This document shows, one piece after another, positions 13,201 to 28,200 of a stretch of 64,000 nt of DNA. The stretch comes from a bacterium (GTDB lineage: Bacteria; Auribacterota; Auribacteria; Auribacterales; Auribacteraceae). Every line of letters starts with the position of its first letter. Position 1 is the stretch's first letter. A model generated the notes under the pieces. The model saw only the letters and a list, made by a program, of their open reading frames with translations, was not told the origin of the DNA and ran no database searches. The DNA lies in NCBI GenBank assembly GCA_018435605.1, contig JAHDNF010000004.1, positions 120,542-184,541 on the forward strand, given 5' to 3'. Position numbers and translations under genes: made by a program.

Positions 13201-16200
13201 CGTTCTTCAATCGAGTAACACGCTCGACAGCGCTGGTTTTCTCTGCATCTGTCAAATTTGAGGCGCGAATACGCTGTATCACCGCGTCGAAATCCTCTAT
13301 GACTGTAAAATCCCTATTCACTCCTATAAGCATAAGGTAATAAGCCATGGTGCGCTGATATGAAGTCCGCACCTGCCTAATATTCTCGTCGGTGGCATTT
13401 CCGGTAGCAAGAGCATTGGCAGACAACCTATCGGATATGATTCTCTCTTCAAAGATGCCTAGCGCGGCCAGCCCTGCGGCGCTCCGTTGATGCTTCATTT
13501 CCATATATCTTATAGTGTCGTTAAGGTTCTGTGATACATACGTTATATAATACCGGTAATCGTTGCCGTTGCGTGTAGCATAAGCATCTATGATGTCGCT
13601 TATTTGAGTAAAACTAAGTTCCTGCCCGCTATAGGTTTTCAAATGGTTGATCAAGTTCGGGAGGATGTTCCGGTCATTCGTATAAAAACGGCGCAGACGG
13701 GTTATGGCTTCAAGGCTGATATCATTTTTGAACCCCATTTCGTCAAGTACGACCACAGCGATAGCCGAGGCCCTGTCTCTGATCTGGGAATCGTTTTGTA
13801 TTATGGTGCCGACGGCCTGCTGGACACGGGTAATTTCAGCAGGGTCAGAGCCATCCATGAAAGTCGCTATATGACTATTAACCTGATCCATATTGGAACT
13901 TTGCGACACCCTTTGAAGTAATGTCTGAATATCCGCAGTAGATACCGGCATTTCATTGACAAAATGGGTCATCTCGCCCATAACATACTGAGTCATAATA
14001 GTGTTAGACAGTTGACCGACTTCCCGTTCAACAATAACCATAGTCTGTATGATAGAAGCCGAATCGTTGGGATTGACACGCGCCAAACCGTCAACAAACG
14101 ATGCGTACAAGTCGACCAGCTTGACCGTGCGGGCGTACCTCAAATCGTGCCGCAGAATATCGATATTTTCCTGAGCGATTTGAGCCGCAAGGTCGGCTGA
14201 AGGAATATCGGAACTCTCAATACGTGTGATTTCCTGATTCAGAAAATAAAGCTGGTCAAACCCTGTATTGAAATCGAGTATCGCGCTCTGCAGGTCGTTA
14301 AACCTTTGATTGACATCTTTTTCCGAGAAAATACCCTCTATGATAAACGGTTCGCCGACAGCTACCCTGCGTATTTGCTGAGGCATGGTGCGGTTCATCA
14401 CCGGATCAACAAGAACGTCGCGGATCAACGGACCGATAACCTCGCCGCGCGGCCCGCGCATATATACCGGCTCGCCAAGCATATTAGCCACATCAAGGAT
14501 CGACAGCCGGCTTCCTATTTGCTGTGTAGACAGATCGGCCATATCGTTACTGAGCGTCAGCATCATCTGAGTTATCTCAAACAGTATCTGATCGAATTCA
14601 GCCGGAGATGCTGTTTCCAGTCGCGTTATCATGTTTTGTATCTGTATTTTACGTTGCTCTAAATTTACTACGCTCTGCAGATAGGTTTCCTGTATTAGAT
14701 GTTTGGACTGTACATCGCTTATTATTGTGTTCACGCCTCGTAGAAAACCGTTCAATTCCGCCATTTTTTGTTGCCGTAAAACAGAAAGCTGTTGGACGTA
14801 TTCATCATGACGCAGAGCGCCGGAATCGATGGAAATTCTGCTTTTATCCTGAAAGGCTCTGTAATCCGCTTCCATTGTACGCAATACACCCAATAGATTG
14901 TCGAGTTGCATTTTTTCTACGGCCAGTATATCGACCGGTATTGGAAACGTAGCGGTTATTTCCTGAGTCTGACCCGGTTCGATAGTTATAATATCCTTCG
15001 AAGGAACCGATACCTCGCCCACCAGCGGATGCTGGAAACCAAGCTCCGGTTGGTAGCGCAAGGGAGCTGTTCCCGTATTGGAAACAGAAAATGTTACATT
15101 GGCAGTTACGAAGTCGGATATCACGCCGACCGTAGCGCCAGTAGCATCATTGCCGAATATAAACAGCTTATCGCCCAGCATTAAAGAACGCATCGGATTA
15201 TTGCGGTGGAACGTCCGTCTGGTAACGGTTCCCTGCGGATCGGTCACCACAATTTCCAGAATTTCTTCCAAATATGTGTGATTGAATTGTACAGTGTGAT
15301 CATTTATGGAAACAGGCACTCCTAATTGCAGTGCGATGATCTGGGAAGCGAGATTATCTATATAAGTGTCTTCACCCGTAACGGTCATGTCTGATATTGA
15401 TATATCCGGCAAACCCTTTTGAATATACCCGAAAACACGTGATTTATGGGGAATGCCCATCGATAATATCTCTTGCCCTTCGCTGGAACGTCCGATAGTC
15501 ACTTCCTCGCCGCCGATTTCAATAGCCCATTCGTTAAAATCAGTCATACTGACGTTAACTATAATTTTGGAAGGCCCAAGTTCGTATCTAACTCCTTGAC
15601 GCAAGTTTGAAAGCACCATTACAACAGGTTCGCCGGCAGAATCATAAAAACGGACAGCAGGCTGATGCGTAGCGCCGTATCTGTTGATAAGCTCAAAAGA
15701 AGTACCTGCCACACTGACCGTACGATACGCCTCATCAGGAGTGATTGAACTGGTAGTCAAATTCCACTGACCCACCTCTACCGTGGTACCTGAAGCAGAT
15801 AACGGAATGCTGTGTATGAACGACGTGCTTCGTTGATAATAATCGGGAACAAACGTCACATCATAACGCCACTGTCCCACAGGAAGGTTTTCTATAGGAA
15901 TATTAATTGTGCGGCTTTCCTGCGATGTCAATATCACCGGAAAAGATACCGTTTGCCGCTGGCCGGTATAGATATCGGTCAATTCCACAATGGCATTGAA
16001 ATTGCCTATCGTAGCGTTTCCGACATGCTCCACCTCAACCGCAAGATACGGGGTTCTGTCTGCCGGCACGTACAGCGCAGGAGGCGTAACCATAGTCACT
16101 TGCGAAGCAACCTCACCAAGTTGCACCAAAGGTAATCGCTTTATGCGCCCGAAATCGAACATCAATTGATCTATGCGGGACAAATTCGAATAACCGACTT

Positions 16201-19200
16201 CAACGTACCTTTGTAAATCTCCACTGGTTATCTGTTGCGCCCTGTTTATCAGCGCTTCATATTCAACAGGATCAACGGAATCCAAAACCGAAATAAGCTG
16301 ATCAATATTTTCAACGGACAAAGTCAAGGTATCTCTACCTGTTCGCAGAGCGGTCATCAGATCGGCGGGCGACTCAATGGCATTGCTAGTACCTCTAACT
16401 CCGGTAACAGGCGTCGCGCTGTATAAAGAAAAATCAGAAAAACCTTCCGATTTCACTAATGTCTCGATCTGCTGATATACAGCGGCGGACGGATCTATAT
16501 TCAAATTTAAAACCACACCGGCATAAGGGATTTTTAACCCGAACAGCGCGTTGAGATCACGTGTTAAATCGGTATAGGGGGCGCTCTCGCCTATCCAACT
16601 TTCCTGACCGATAATCATGTTTACCTTTATTCCCTGCCCTGCCAAAGTTTGTATAAAGTTGGATATCCTTGTTTGTGTGTCTTCTCTATCGGAAGACGAC
16701 GAAATCAACTGCGCAACTTGATGTCCATTAATACTGATCTCGGACAAACCCGATTCAGACAGCAATCCGGCGAGCCGTAACGCGGCTGTCTCGTTAAAAA
16801 CGTCGATAGACACTGTGTGTATTGCTATATCTGTAGAAACCAGCCCGCCATACATTCCGGCTTGATTGATAGCGCGTTGCTCGTTCAGACGTACAGTGTT
16901 ATCGTAGAAAGCCGGAATATCCTGCGCATGACCGTTAACCCACTCGGCAAGCAAATCCCATCGATGCCCGAAACTACCTGCCATATCAACAACTTTGGTG
17001 GCGGACGAAAATTTTTCTCCGTTAAACAGAAACAGGCTGAACCCATTGAATCCTTCCCTGTTGATATCAACACCGAACGATACCGTAGTCGACTCTCCCG
17101 GTTTGAGATTAAATTCATCCGAAGATATCTCTGTCACCACACCGCCACTGCCCGGATGATGTGTCAAAAACCCGATATACCCGGGAAAAAGCTCGCCGGC
17201 AGGCGCTTTAGATACGACATCGGCCACCACTTCAAGTCTGACAATTGAACTGCCGCTTCCTACAACAATGTTTACCGGATTATTGATCAAGTCATTCCAA
17301 CTGGCTACCACATTACCGTGTTCATCCAACCCGTAAATTTCGATATTTCTAATTTCACCGAGATCGCTGTACTGTTCACCCCAAACCAAGTTCAACAAAG
17401 CAACCAAAGATCCGATTTCAGCGCCTAACGGAGGCGAATCCGAGAAAATAGTCGGTTTGTCACGGTGAATGGTTTCCATAAATGATCTGACAATATGATC
17501 TACATTGCCTGCGCCCGATATCCCGCGCGCAAGGGCTACCATACGGGAATAGATTGTCTGTTCAATCTCATGCATCTGCGTAGGATCGGTCTCGCCCTGA
17601 TGCAACACCTTTTCGCTACTATCTCCTACCAGCATGTTATAAAGACTGCCTACAAGGTACAACACGCCGTCGGGTGCGCGGTAGACACTGTCTTCAATGC
17701 GTTCGCTTAAACCGCGTCCGACACCGTGACGAAGCGTATATAGCAAATCTTCACCGGTATCCTGATTTATTACAAACCCGGAAAACAACCTGCCGTAACG
17801 GGCATCACTGCGAAGCAAAGTGGTTACCTGACTCAAAACATTGGCCATTTCTCCTTCGCGGTAAAAAAATGTTGCCGACGGATCGTCTATCAAACCCGCT
17901 TCAATATAAATACGGAACGGTTTTGCCGGATTAAACTGTTGCACCTGTGTAACAATATCTTGAACCGACGTGCCTCTTATAATCAACACATCTGTTGCCG
18001 TAGGCAACTCTCCAATACCGGCAGGCAGGGCAATATCCTGTGTCTGATACGCTATTACCGGCACGCTATTGCCGGCATAATAATGTAATTTTTCCGTAAG
18101 CATATTGACAATTTGCATATGAGCCGCGGCATATCTTCCCCTTGTCGCAGAGTCGCCAGACGCTACCTGCGGCATAAGGTCTGCACGGATATTGAGGATA
18201 TACCCGTCAAAATCGAGCTGTTTTTTGCCGAGCTCGTCAACATACAATATCGCTTCGCTGGCTCCGGCCTGCGTAACCCAGTCAGGGTATCCCTGCATGG
18301 CATAAACCTGAATACCTTCGGCATGAGCGGCTTGAATCAAGTTAAAATAATACGCGCGCGATTCCATAGAATTTATTTCCCTGCTTTGAATCAGCGGTTC
18401 GGTATTGACGTAAATTTGATCCAATCCTTTAGACCGCAACGCTTTAAAAAATAAAGGCAGTGCATCCGGAGCGATATTGGGCGTCCACGGATTATGAAAA
18501 ACCGTAGCCAGATCGGTCTGCTCATAAACATTCAAATTACCCTGCTGATCTACAGATATGGTAAATTCTGTACCGTCCGGCGCGTAATACCGGCTTCCGA
18601 ATACAGCGTCCATTCGTACGCTAACCTGAGCCTGCGCCCTGCTTACCATAAGGCTGTCGCGCTGATCGCCTATACGCGCCTCAAGCGCTATACCGCGAGG
18701 CAACTCGTTAAACGCCGGAAAATCGGAGAGCGTCAGTACAATAGGTTCCTGAGACTGGGAAAATATCCGTTGTGTAGTTTCGGAATATTGAGAATACCGG
18801 TCGTAATTGCGTTCATTAAGCGTAGGTTGTATTATTACACGGTTGCCGGATATGGTTACTGTGAACCGATCGCCGACTTGCCAGCCTTGAAGCTGTTCCA
18901 CGTCCGCCAGCGCAACAGCAAGTTCATTGCTTATGACAAGGTTTCCGTTGATTATCTGGGCGTTGTAGTCCCTGCCCGGCAGTAGATTTAAAGGCCTAGC
19001 CGATGCGGCATCAACCGTCCACGAAGGTTCGTTGTAAAAATCGCCTTTCCATCCTGAGACATCCTGAGAAGGCGGAATGATCGTTTCTTTAATGCCTTTA
19101 AGGAAATTGAATACAGAAATAAAATCATCGCGCATGACATCGATTATAGTAGGCTGATCGGGAGTACCCATGGAACTAACGCCGTATCCTGTCGACGGAT

Positions 19201-22200
19201 GGATAACAGTTCCGGATTCAAAATCGAATACAAATGTATTCCTGTCGGATACCACAGCCGGAGCTCCCGACTGCTCGACCATTTGTTGTTGCGAAACATC
19301 CGATCCCGGAACCGGTTGAGCATCGCCGGTAAATATTCCCTGCTGTGTTATAGGCCCCCTCATCTGCACTAACGGATCGGGCACAAGCAAAGCGTCCCTG
19401 TCAGCTGAAAGATACACTTGACGGTCGCCCTGTAAAGATGCCTCCGACGCTCCTATAAACGTCCACATCAATCTCGGATTAGCCCAAATACCCATCAACG
19501 TACGGTATGTTTCCGTGGCTATCAGCGACTCCAAAGTCGTCTGGACATTATGCAAATTGCGAGTAGCATAAGATATACCTCCATGATGGCTTTTAGAGTC
19601 ATGAAAACTTCGGATATTCTCAAGCAGGAATTGAGCTTCGGTTACCAACTGCGCGCGCAAATTAGCGTCTTCGGTAAGAGTAGCGGTTTGCACCAACAAA
19701 TGTATGTAACCGAGCGTAGCTTCAAACTGAACCGACATTACAGACGGGTCGTCCCAGTTCATTTCCGCTATAAAATCGTCAGCGAATACTCCGTCAAAAA
19801 ATTTGACGCCTATGATAGAGTCCGGACGAGGGTTGGCTATCCTGTCCATAATCAAATCCTGATTCATCACCACCGATTGCGCGTTTACAGGATTTTTAAG
19901 GTCGGCTATGTTGTGTTCCACTATAAAATTATTTCTGACATAAGTAATCAGACGTTGAACCGTCTGCATACGTTCTTCCAAAGGTAAATGTTCCATTGTA
20001 AGCACCATACTGCCTGCCCATGTCAAATCGTCAATGGCTACTCCTTTACCAAAGGTTCCGTCAGGATTCATATTAGGATGGAAGTAAGCGCCGTTCGTGT
20101 CGCCCATATCAACCAGCATCGACTGCATAACCTGTGTATTGAGAAGCACACGCCTTTGCTGATATACAGGGTTGCCGGTAACTCGATACGCCAGATTTAG
20201 TAAATCGTGAATGTCAGCCAGATGCTCAAAAACAACCAGCTCACTGCCTACTTCGACACCGTTTTGAATACGTGTTCCCGCACGGAAAAGACCGTACCGG
20301 GGATCGTCCTGATTCAAAACCTGTTGTGACAACACGAATTCCATTGCCTGATTCAGCAAAATACCTTTAGTGCCTGTCAACATAGACCGGTCGCCGGTAA
20401 CATCCACATAAGCAAAAATAGATTTTAATGTCCATGCAGTATTACCTAGAGGCGCAAGGTCGGATACGTACATATCATCGACAGTGTTGTATCCAAACCG
20501 AACAACACCGCGCAGTCCGTTTTCGCTTTCATACTGCATGATCCTTAAAAGTGCATCTACTTTTCTGCGGGCACTGTCGAAATTATTGTCCGCCAGATCG
20601 GCATAAATACTAATAGACTGATCATAAGGAACAACTCTTCCGTGTTGAACCAAAGTAGCGTAATCGTCGTGATCCTGCGTGCCGGCGTAACTTCTTACGA
20701 ATCCGTCGAACTTATCTAAGCTCGGATTGCCGGTGGCGTTATTGCCGCGGCGGTCGGTAAGCTGTTCAACACTGAACAACCTCAAATCTCCAAGCAAACT
20801 TCTGTATTCTTCATCGGTCAGGACAGACTGCAATCCCTGCGCAAGGTCGGTGGGCAAAATGATGTCATCCTGCCCCTGTATCCTGACTGCGATAATTGTA
20901 TCGTCAACCGATGACGGATCAACCAGCGTATACCCGATAGGAATCGAATGCAAATCTGTTATACGTTCGTCTATATCGGCCAGATACGCCCGAATCTCGT
21001 TTGCCTGCGCCGAAGCGCTCTGCCCGTCTCTTTCCAGAATAGCCAACTGCTGTTCCAGATCATCCCGTACTCTGTCGAGAAGAGCAAGGTTTTCCAACTG
21101 GGCTTGTTGATCCATAAGTATCGGTAGACCGCCGTCATACCGCTCAAGAAACTGCGTGAAAGGAAGGTCTTCTATATTTATCGTTTCCGATGTCCCGTCA
21201 TGACGCACGCCGTCATCAGAATCGACACATCCGGAAAAAACGCCGCTCATCACGGATACCAGCAGTATTAAATTAACCACCGTATTCATTGCCTTGCCTG
21301 CTTTTCGTCTGGATGGAGTTCGTTCTTCCCTCTGTTCAAGACTCTTTTGCAGTACACGACGTTTACCTGCAAGTTGCTTCAAAAGAGGAACAACGTCGTC
21401 GACCGCACCGGCTTCAAGTATGCTCTGGAGATCGCCAAGCGGCATTAAAGGATAGATCGTATCCGTATCCGGAGACGATTTTACCAACGCAAGAACATTA
21501 CCGTCTTTGCGTATAAAATATAATGTGTCGTCCGTTGGATCTACAGGACCGATCCACCGTTCGATGTTAGACAGCAATTCGAGTCCGACAACATTTCCCT
21601 GCTGATTGGTGACCGTACGGAACCCTCCGTCATGTATTCCCGCAAATAGCGAGGTTAAGGGGAATATCACTTCTTTATTAGCCTCATCCGAAGCAAACAG
21701 AATACCGGCAGAAGCAAGCCGTCTGCCTGCAACAGGCGACAACCTTGATAATCTTTTGGTGCGGTCTATAACCTGTATCGGAACACCATTGCGGAAAACA
21801 GTTACTGTTTGAGGCCCTGTAAGATTCGGGTATGGACGCCCGTAGTTGTCGTAACCCATATCTATGGGTACAATCACTTCACCGGAAAAACCGTCCGTAA
21901 TTTCATCTTTCGTAATCTGCACAGGAACAAGGAAACGCTCCGGTGTGTTTTCGCCTTCAGTCATACCGTTGATTACAATACCGCTCAGGAGTCGAGTCCG
22001 ATTCTGATATGCGTCGAACAACTGCCGGGCAAGCAGTACGGAGGCGTATTGCATAGTCGATTCATTTTCCGACAGATGCATCAGCATCTCATAGAAACTT
22101 CTGCTGATGTAAAGGGTGTTTTCAGGTATGTTCTCACGCGGTCTGGCGCCGATAACAATATTCCATTGCGTCTTCAAGTTGTGCGCAAACTCATGAGTAA

Positions 22201-25200
22201 CAATCATAGTCAGATCGTCAAAAGCGCCTTTTAGAATGCGTGTAAGAGCTTTATTTTGCGCGACATCAGGGCTGATACTCTCATTGCTGAATATATTTTT
22301 ATGTATAAGAACCTTATCCGCGGATACATCTTTCTGCTGGCGCAAAATATTCATTGTTTCTTTGTCCCGCTCGATGGCAAACAGCAGATTATTGCGCAAT
22401 ACGGGAGAAAACAAAGTCAGGTTGTTAACCAATTGTTCCGCTTTGACAAGCAAAGATTCGGCAATTGCCGGACGAGGCTGGTCGTAGGTGAAAAAAGCCG
22501 CTTGTTTAAGATATGTCCTCAACAACTCGAACAGTTTCATCTGATGTTCCCGTATAGTCTCGAACTGCCGGGGATGCATAGCTACCGGTATTCTTACCCC
22601 AAAATCCTCGCTCCCCAGCATAATTGGAGCGGCTCTAAATCCATCTCCAAGATCATCGGACTCGGCTAGCAACTGGTCTACCCTACTGCTAAAGCGCAAC
22701 AAATTGACGTCTACCGGAAACCCTGTATCGGCAAGCGTATCCAGTCGTTGTCCAAGTGAATTGTTACGATGGAGAATCGCCTCGAATAAAGCCTCTTTCT
22801 GACCTTCCAGAAACTCCGGCGACATTTCCGAAGCACGGCCTGCATCGAGAAAGATAATATTATCGTTCGAGCTGACACCCCGTTCCTTATACAAATCTTG
22901 ATCGTAACCTATTCCCATCTCCGATTGGAGCAGTTTGGAACCCGCAGGTTTCAGGCGTAAAATCAGATCGGTTAACCCCGGTTGAGGCTGAATATTGCCC
23001 ATAACAAAATCGGAATATTCAAGCAGACCGGGTAATACATTTTCAGCCGGCAAGCGCTTGATAAATTCTTTCAATAACGACTCCATGCCGGAGAATAAAT
23101 CCAAATCGGTATACGGCTCATCGTTATTTATAATTTCATAAAGGGTTTGTGCATCACTGTCGAAGCGGTAATTGGTCTGAGCGCCAATCACAGAGAAAGA
23201 GTTTGAAGCCACAAATGCTTTCAGATCATCCAAAAAGGTCATCATCAGATCATAAGCATCCTGCCGTCGTCCGCTGTTCCATAATAATCTTACTTCGGCG
23301 TAGTTATCCAAATACATTTTAAGCTGGTCTGCCAGCGGATGGGTTGCCAGATCTATTTCAAGAGGCGTATATAAATGATCGATATAGTCCAAGACCGTAT
23401 CTGCCTGATCCACTATAAAAGCCCTCGGTACGTCAAGATGCACTACTCCGTCATACTGATTGTTGAATCCGTCGACCAGTTGGACGGCCAATTCAATTTT
23501 CGTCTTTTCCACTAAAGTTTCAAGTTGCTGTAAAGTAGTCAGTTCAGTCTCTACAGCCGATGTTTTGGAAAGTTTGGCTATTTCATCGCGCCGTTGTCTG
23601 ATAAGAGAATTCATACGCCGTATTTCTTCTTTTATAAAATACGGATCATCGGAAGTTGCAAGCCGTCGTCTGCTGAAATCCCACAGCAATTCCAAAGTAT
23701 CGCCGGTTATAGGCTGGACGACACGCGCGGCTATAGGTTCAAGCGACCTAAAAAACCTGTTCAACTGATCATATTGATCCTCATTCAAATCCGAGCGGTA
23801 TTTTTCCATCACTGCCTGAAACAAAGCCTGTTTTTGTTTGCCGGTAAATTTATCCCACTGCTGAGATCCGACTATGGATAAAATTTCAAGTATAATGTCG
23901 GTATCAACCATTTGAGATGAAGGCGACGCATATTGATCTACAATCGACTGAACTCGTTGCGTTATGGTAACCGGTACACCGGAATCGTATATGCCGGATA
24001 CGTAATCAAGCCACTGCAACGGTATGTTGTTGTTTACAAGCAGTAAGGCGGCAACTCCTTTGCGTTCCGATAACGGTAATGCCTGCCAGTTTTGCGGATC
24101 GTCAAGATTGATCAAAGCAATCATTGCAGAAAATACATCTTTTATTTCCGAAGCATACTGTTGTTGTCCGACAAAAAGCTGATTCTGTGCAACAGCATCT
24201 TCCGGCAATACATTCAATCCTTTATGGGGATTGACAACCGATGTCAAATAAGGCGTTATCGCGGTATTTCCAGCTACAGTACCAAGCGAGCTTTCACGGC
24301 TTATTTCAAGCATCCGGTTTAATCGCTGTTCTATATCGGTAACAGAAACCAAAGGCGGTAGCTGAACGATTCTATCCTGAGGCGAGGTAAACATCAGACC
24401 TATTCCATCTGACGGCGAATAATACACGCGGACAGTATTTGCAAGCGCATAGAAATTCGAACTGAAATACGAAAATTGTCTGTCGCTGACTGCCGCTTTG
24501 CGTCCGTCCGGAAAGGTGATGGTATATATCTGCTGTCCTTGTTTGTCAATGGAAACAACCGCATTTTTCAATACTATATCTATCTGTCTGACATGTGAGT
24601 CGACGCCAGCCTGTAACTGCGCCGCCAGAGCAACATACGCCCCTTCTTCGGAGGCAGGATCAAAATCGGCGACTCGCCGGCTTAAGGAATCGAACAGCAT
24701 CTGAGTGCCAAATATGCTACTGATAAACCGATTGTATCTTTCCGAAGTGGAAATAAACCTGTTATCAAGAATCCCTTCCAATGTGTTTACGCTCGCGTTC
24801 TTTTCGATATCCCCGGCGGTAAAACCAGCTTCAAGGATAACCATATCGCGGAAATCCTTATAGCTGGAACCCAGTATCATTGTTGCTTTGTTGAGAGCCA
24901 CAGGCTTAAAACCAGCCTGCATTGCGTTGAATATAAAATACGGTTGAATTCCGGTCGCAATAGCCGGATACTGCTGTAACTGCGGCAATCCTGCCAGCGC
25001 ATCAAGCTGGGAAATATTAGCCAACTGGGACGGACTGCTGTTTCTAAACTCGATAATCGCTTCGGAAATGAGTTTCAATCGGTCGGAGTCAATTTGAATG
25101 CCGTTCTCTTTTGCTATTCGCGATACAAGCGGATACAAATCATTTAGTTTCATAGTATTGAAATTTATCACAGGCTGAGCCGTCCGAAACACAGTCTGTC

Positions 25201-28200
25201 CGGCATGGGCGACAGCCGCCGCCATTATACGAACCGCCATATCCGGCCTTGTAACAGATAATTTTACGGCGTATTCATATACGGCTTTTTCAATGAACAA
25301 CATCTGCTTCTGACGTGACTGATCGGTCAGGCGGTCGGTAAAATTCGGTGAATCAGGGTGAAACGGCATGGTGGACACAACTATACGCATATCGCTTTTG
25401 ACACGCTGAGCCAAAGCGGGATCTATGGTCGATAGATAATAAAGGCTGTTTTCCATAAGCGTACGGGTTCTCGAATTTCCCCCTAAATATTGTCCTGCAG
25501 AAAATTCGCCGAACTCGGTTGTGCCGTATAAAACATATTGCGCTCCTGGAGACTGATTAACCAGATGCGTATTCTGCCTCGCAGTGTCAACACCCTGCCT
25601 TTTACTGTAGAAGTCACTGTTTATCTGTAAACGGTCTATGACCTGCTGTAGTATTGTTCTGTCAACAGTGGATACACCCTTCCAATCAGCCTGCAACAAA
25701 TCAAACTTGGCGAATTCCTGAGCCTTTTTAAATATTAAAACTTTAATCTTGTTTTCATCGACTGCCAAAGTAAACGGATCGATACATTCTTCCAATATGC
25801 GTTCCTGTTCCACCATTTCCACAATACCCGGCAATGGTTTTGCGCCAAGCACATGGCCGGTAAGAGCTTTACGTAAATAGTCAAAATAAGTGAGATTGAC
25901 TGTCACGTCCGTTCGCTGGGACGCGATTGCCTGCTCCGCTTCTTTCCTTTGAGCATCAAAATCTGCCAGCGCTCGCGTAGTTCTTTCTATCTGTTCGATA
26001 ACATTTTTACGGCCTTGCGACGCGCGCGCAAGCAGGTCGTTTTTACGTTGGACAAAACTATTTCCTATTAATCCGTCCGGCAACTGCACATGGGCTAGCT
26101 GATCCTGTAATCGCTTCAGCTCATCGGCTTTATCTGTAAGAGCATCGGTAATAACTTCGTATGAAGAAATAGCGCTAAGACGCTCGCGAATATCCGCAAG
26201 CTGACGGCGCAATTCAGGGGTATCTTGGGATACCTGTAACCGCTTGGTTTGCTCAATCATCTTCAGCATGTCGGCAAATACTGGTTTCCCGTCGAAAGAG
26301 GCCAACCGCTTTAAAATAGCGTTTTCCATGCTCACAGACAGATACATCCGCCCGTCCTTCGTTTTTACGATCCGCTCTACCGACGAGGCGGGAACTGTAG
26401 CAGGTATGCCGTTGACAATGGCTTCCAGTATTTGTGGATTTATAACACTATGAAACTGCAAACTCTGAGTCTTTTGAGGCGCTTCGACAAGATTTTTTAT
26501 AAGCGATACACCTTGCGGCACATTATTTAATCCAGTCCAGTATGCAAGCATTCTTTCCACATCGGAGACAGACGGCTGGGTAACGAGAGTGGCTGTCATA
26601 TGCCTTAAGATAACCATGGCTAAAAAATCCAGCAGTAAATTGTCTATATCCAATTCCAAAGACGAGACAGACCGCCTAGCGGCACGTTCTGCCAAATCGA
26701 CAGCCTCGTATGATCGGGTAAACTGCTGGCTGATATTTTGCAGTCTGTTCTTATTGAATGTAAGTTCGTCATTCAATGCCGTTTCCCTGTCGGCCAGTTG
26801 CGCCAGATGGTCGTTGAGCTGATTTAATTGTTGTGCTTGAACATCATGCTGTTTAGAAAGACTTGTAGCGGTATTCCTGAGCGTAGTTATGAGGTTCTGC
26901 TTTGTTTCCGCGCGTGCCGCGGCAAATTGACCGGCTGGCGCTGAAACAGGTATATCGTCTATACGAACTTCGCCGCTCGACATAAACCGTTGCCATGAGG
27001 CTCGCAAAAGTTGTAACTGAATGTTATTCACTCCATCATCAGTTACATCTCCGGCTATTTCGTCGGTCTTCTCTATGAGAAAACCGGAATAATCGGCGTA
27101 AACATCGACATTGTCAACCAAATCGGAAGGAAACACAAATTCTTTTAAGTAAATATCCAATGGTACGACAGTAATGGTATAAATAAAGTTTGTTTTGGCG
27201 TCAAACCCGACAAATGTCACTTCGTCAATTTTCTGTATAATTTTCAAGTCTTGTCTTATTGAACGGTCTCTTGACTGAAAGACAGCGTCTCGTCGTTCCG
27301 CCATAAATGTTTCAAGAAGCCTACTTCGCTCCGTCTCGGTAGACAAAACCGGAGCCGTGAATTGCGAAACAGGACGTTCCAACTCTATGGCGATAGACAA
27401 GCTATTTATTATATCCTGAAAATTAAACGGCGCGACATCGTGAGATTCTATGCGGTTTTCAATATGCGATAAAAGCGCGTTAACCGCTTCATTAAAAGGT
27501 GATTTACGTAACTGTTCCGGCGCCTGTTCAGAAACTGTCCTTATCAGGCCGAACCATCCGGCATAGTTTTCATCGGTCACGGCAACAACATCCACCAACG
27601 CTTTGTTGAGCTGTTCATCGAACTGGTCGGTTCGGTTGAGTTCAGGGTTAAGACGAAGTAAAATACTCATCGCTAGGTCGCTATAAGTCTGATAAGCTCC
27701 GCCCAATAACAATTGTGTAACCGTATTACTAAATTGCGGCGGCTTAGATACATGTAATCCTAAAATCCCCTGAAGCTCTTTTTCTATAACCGCAAATTCT
27801 TTTTCCGCAAGGTTTACCCCTTGAAGAATCGCATGTATAAGAGCGGTCTTTTCAGCGTCCGACAACTGATAGGAAAGAGACAAGATACCGTAATCGATGT
27901 CGGAGGTATCCATATTCCGGCCTATTTTTTCACGCAGTATCTGCATCGCCACCCAGTTTACATTTTCATAAGGCGTCTGCGGAATTTCGCTCAGCTCAAA
28001 CGCTTCCCTGATACTTCGAGCTACTGCAATATCAACGCCGACCGGTTGCGGACGCGATACTAAAGCGGCAATATAACTCGTTTTACCGACAGGACGGGTT
28101 ATGGTAAGCTGTGCCCCGTCCGATAAACCGAGCTTAGCGCCCGGTTTGATAGACCCTTGGAACGCCCCGTCAAATGCATTTCGCACAAACCCTGCTATAA

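Noticed and set aside
18494..18985. 163-codon plus-strand ORF
   Set aside because: Antisense to barrel-like domain of the giant protein, no start signal, no family resemblance.
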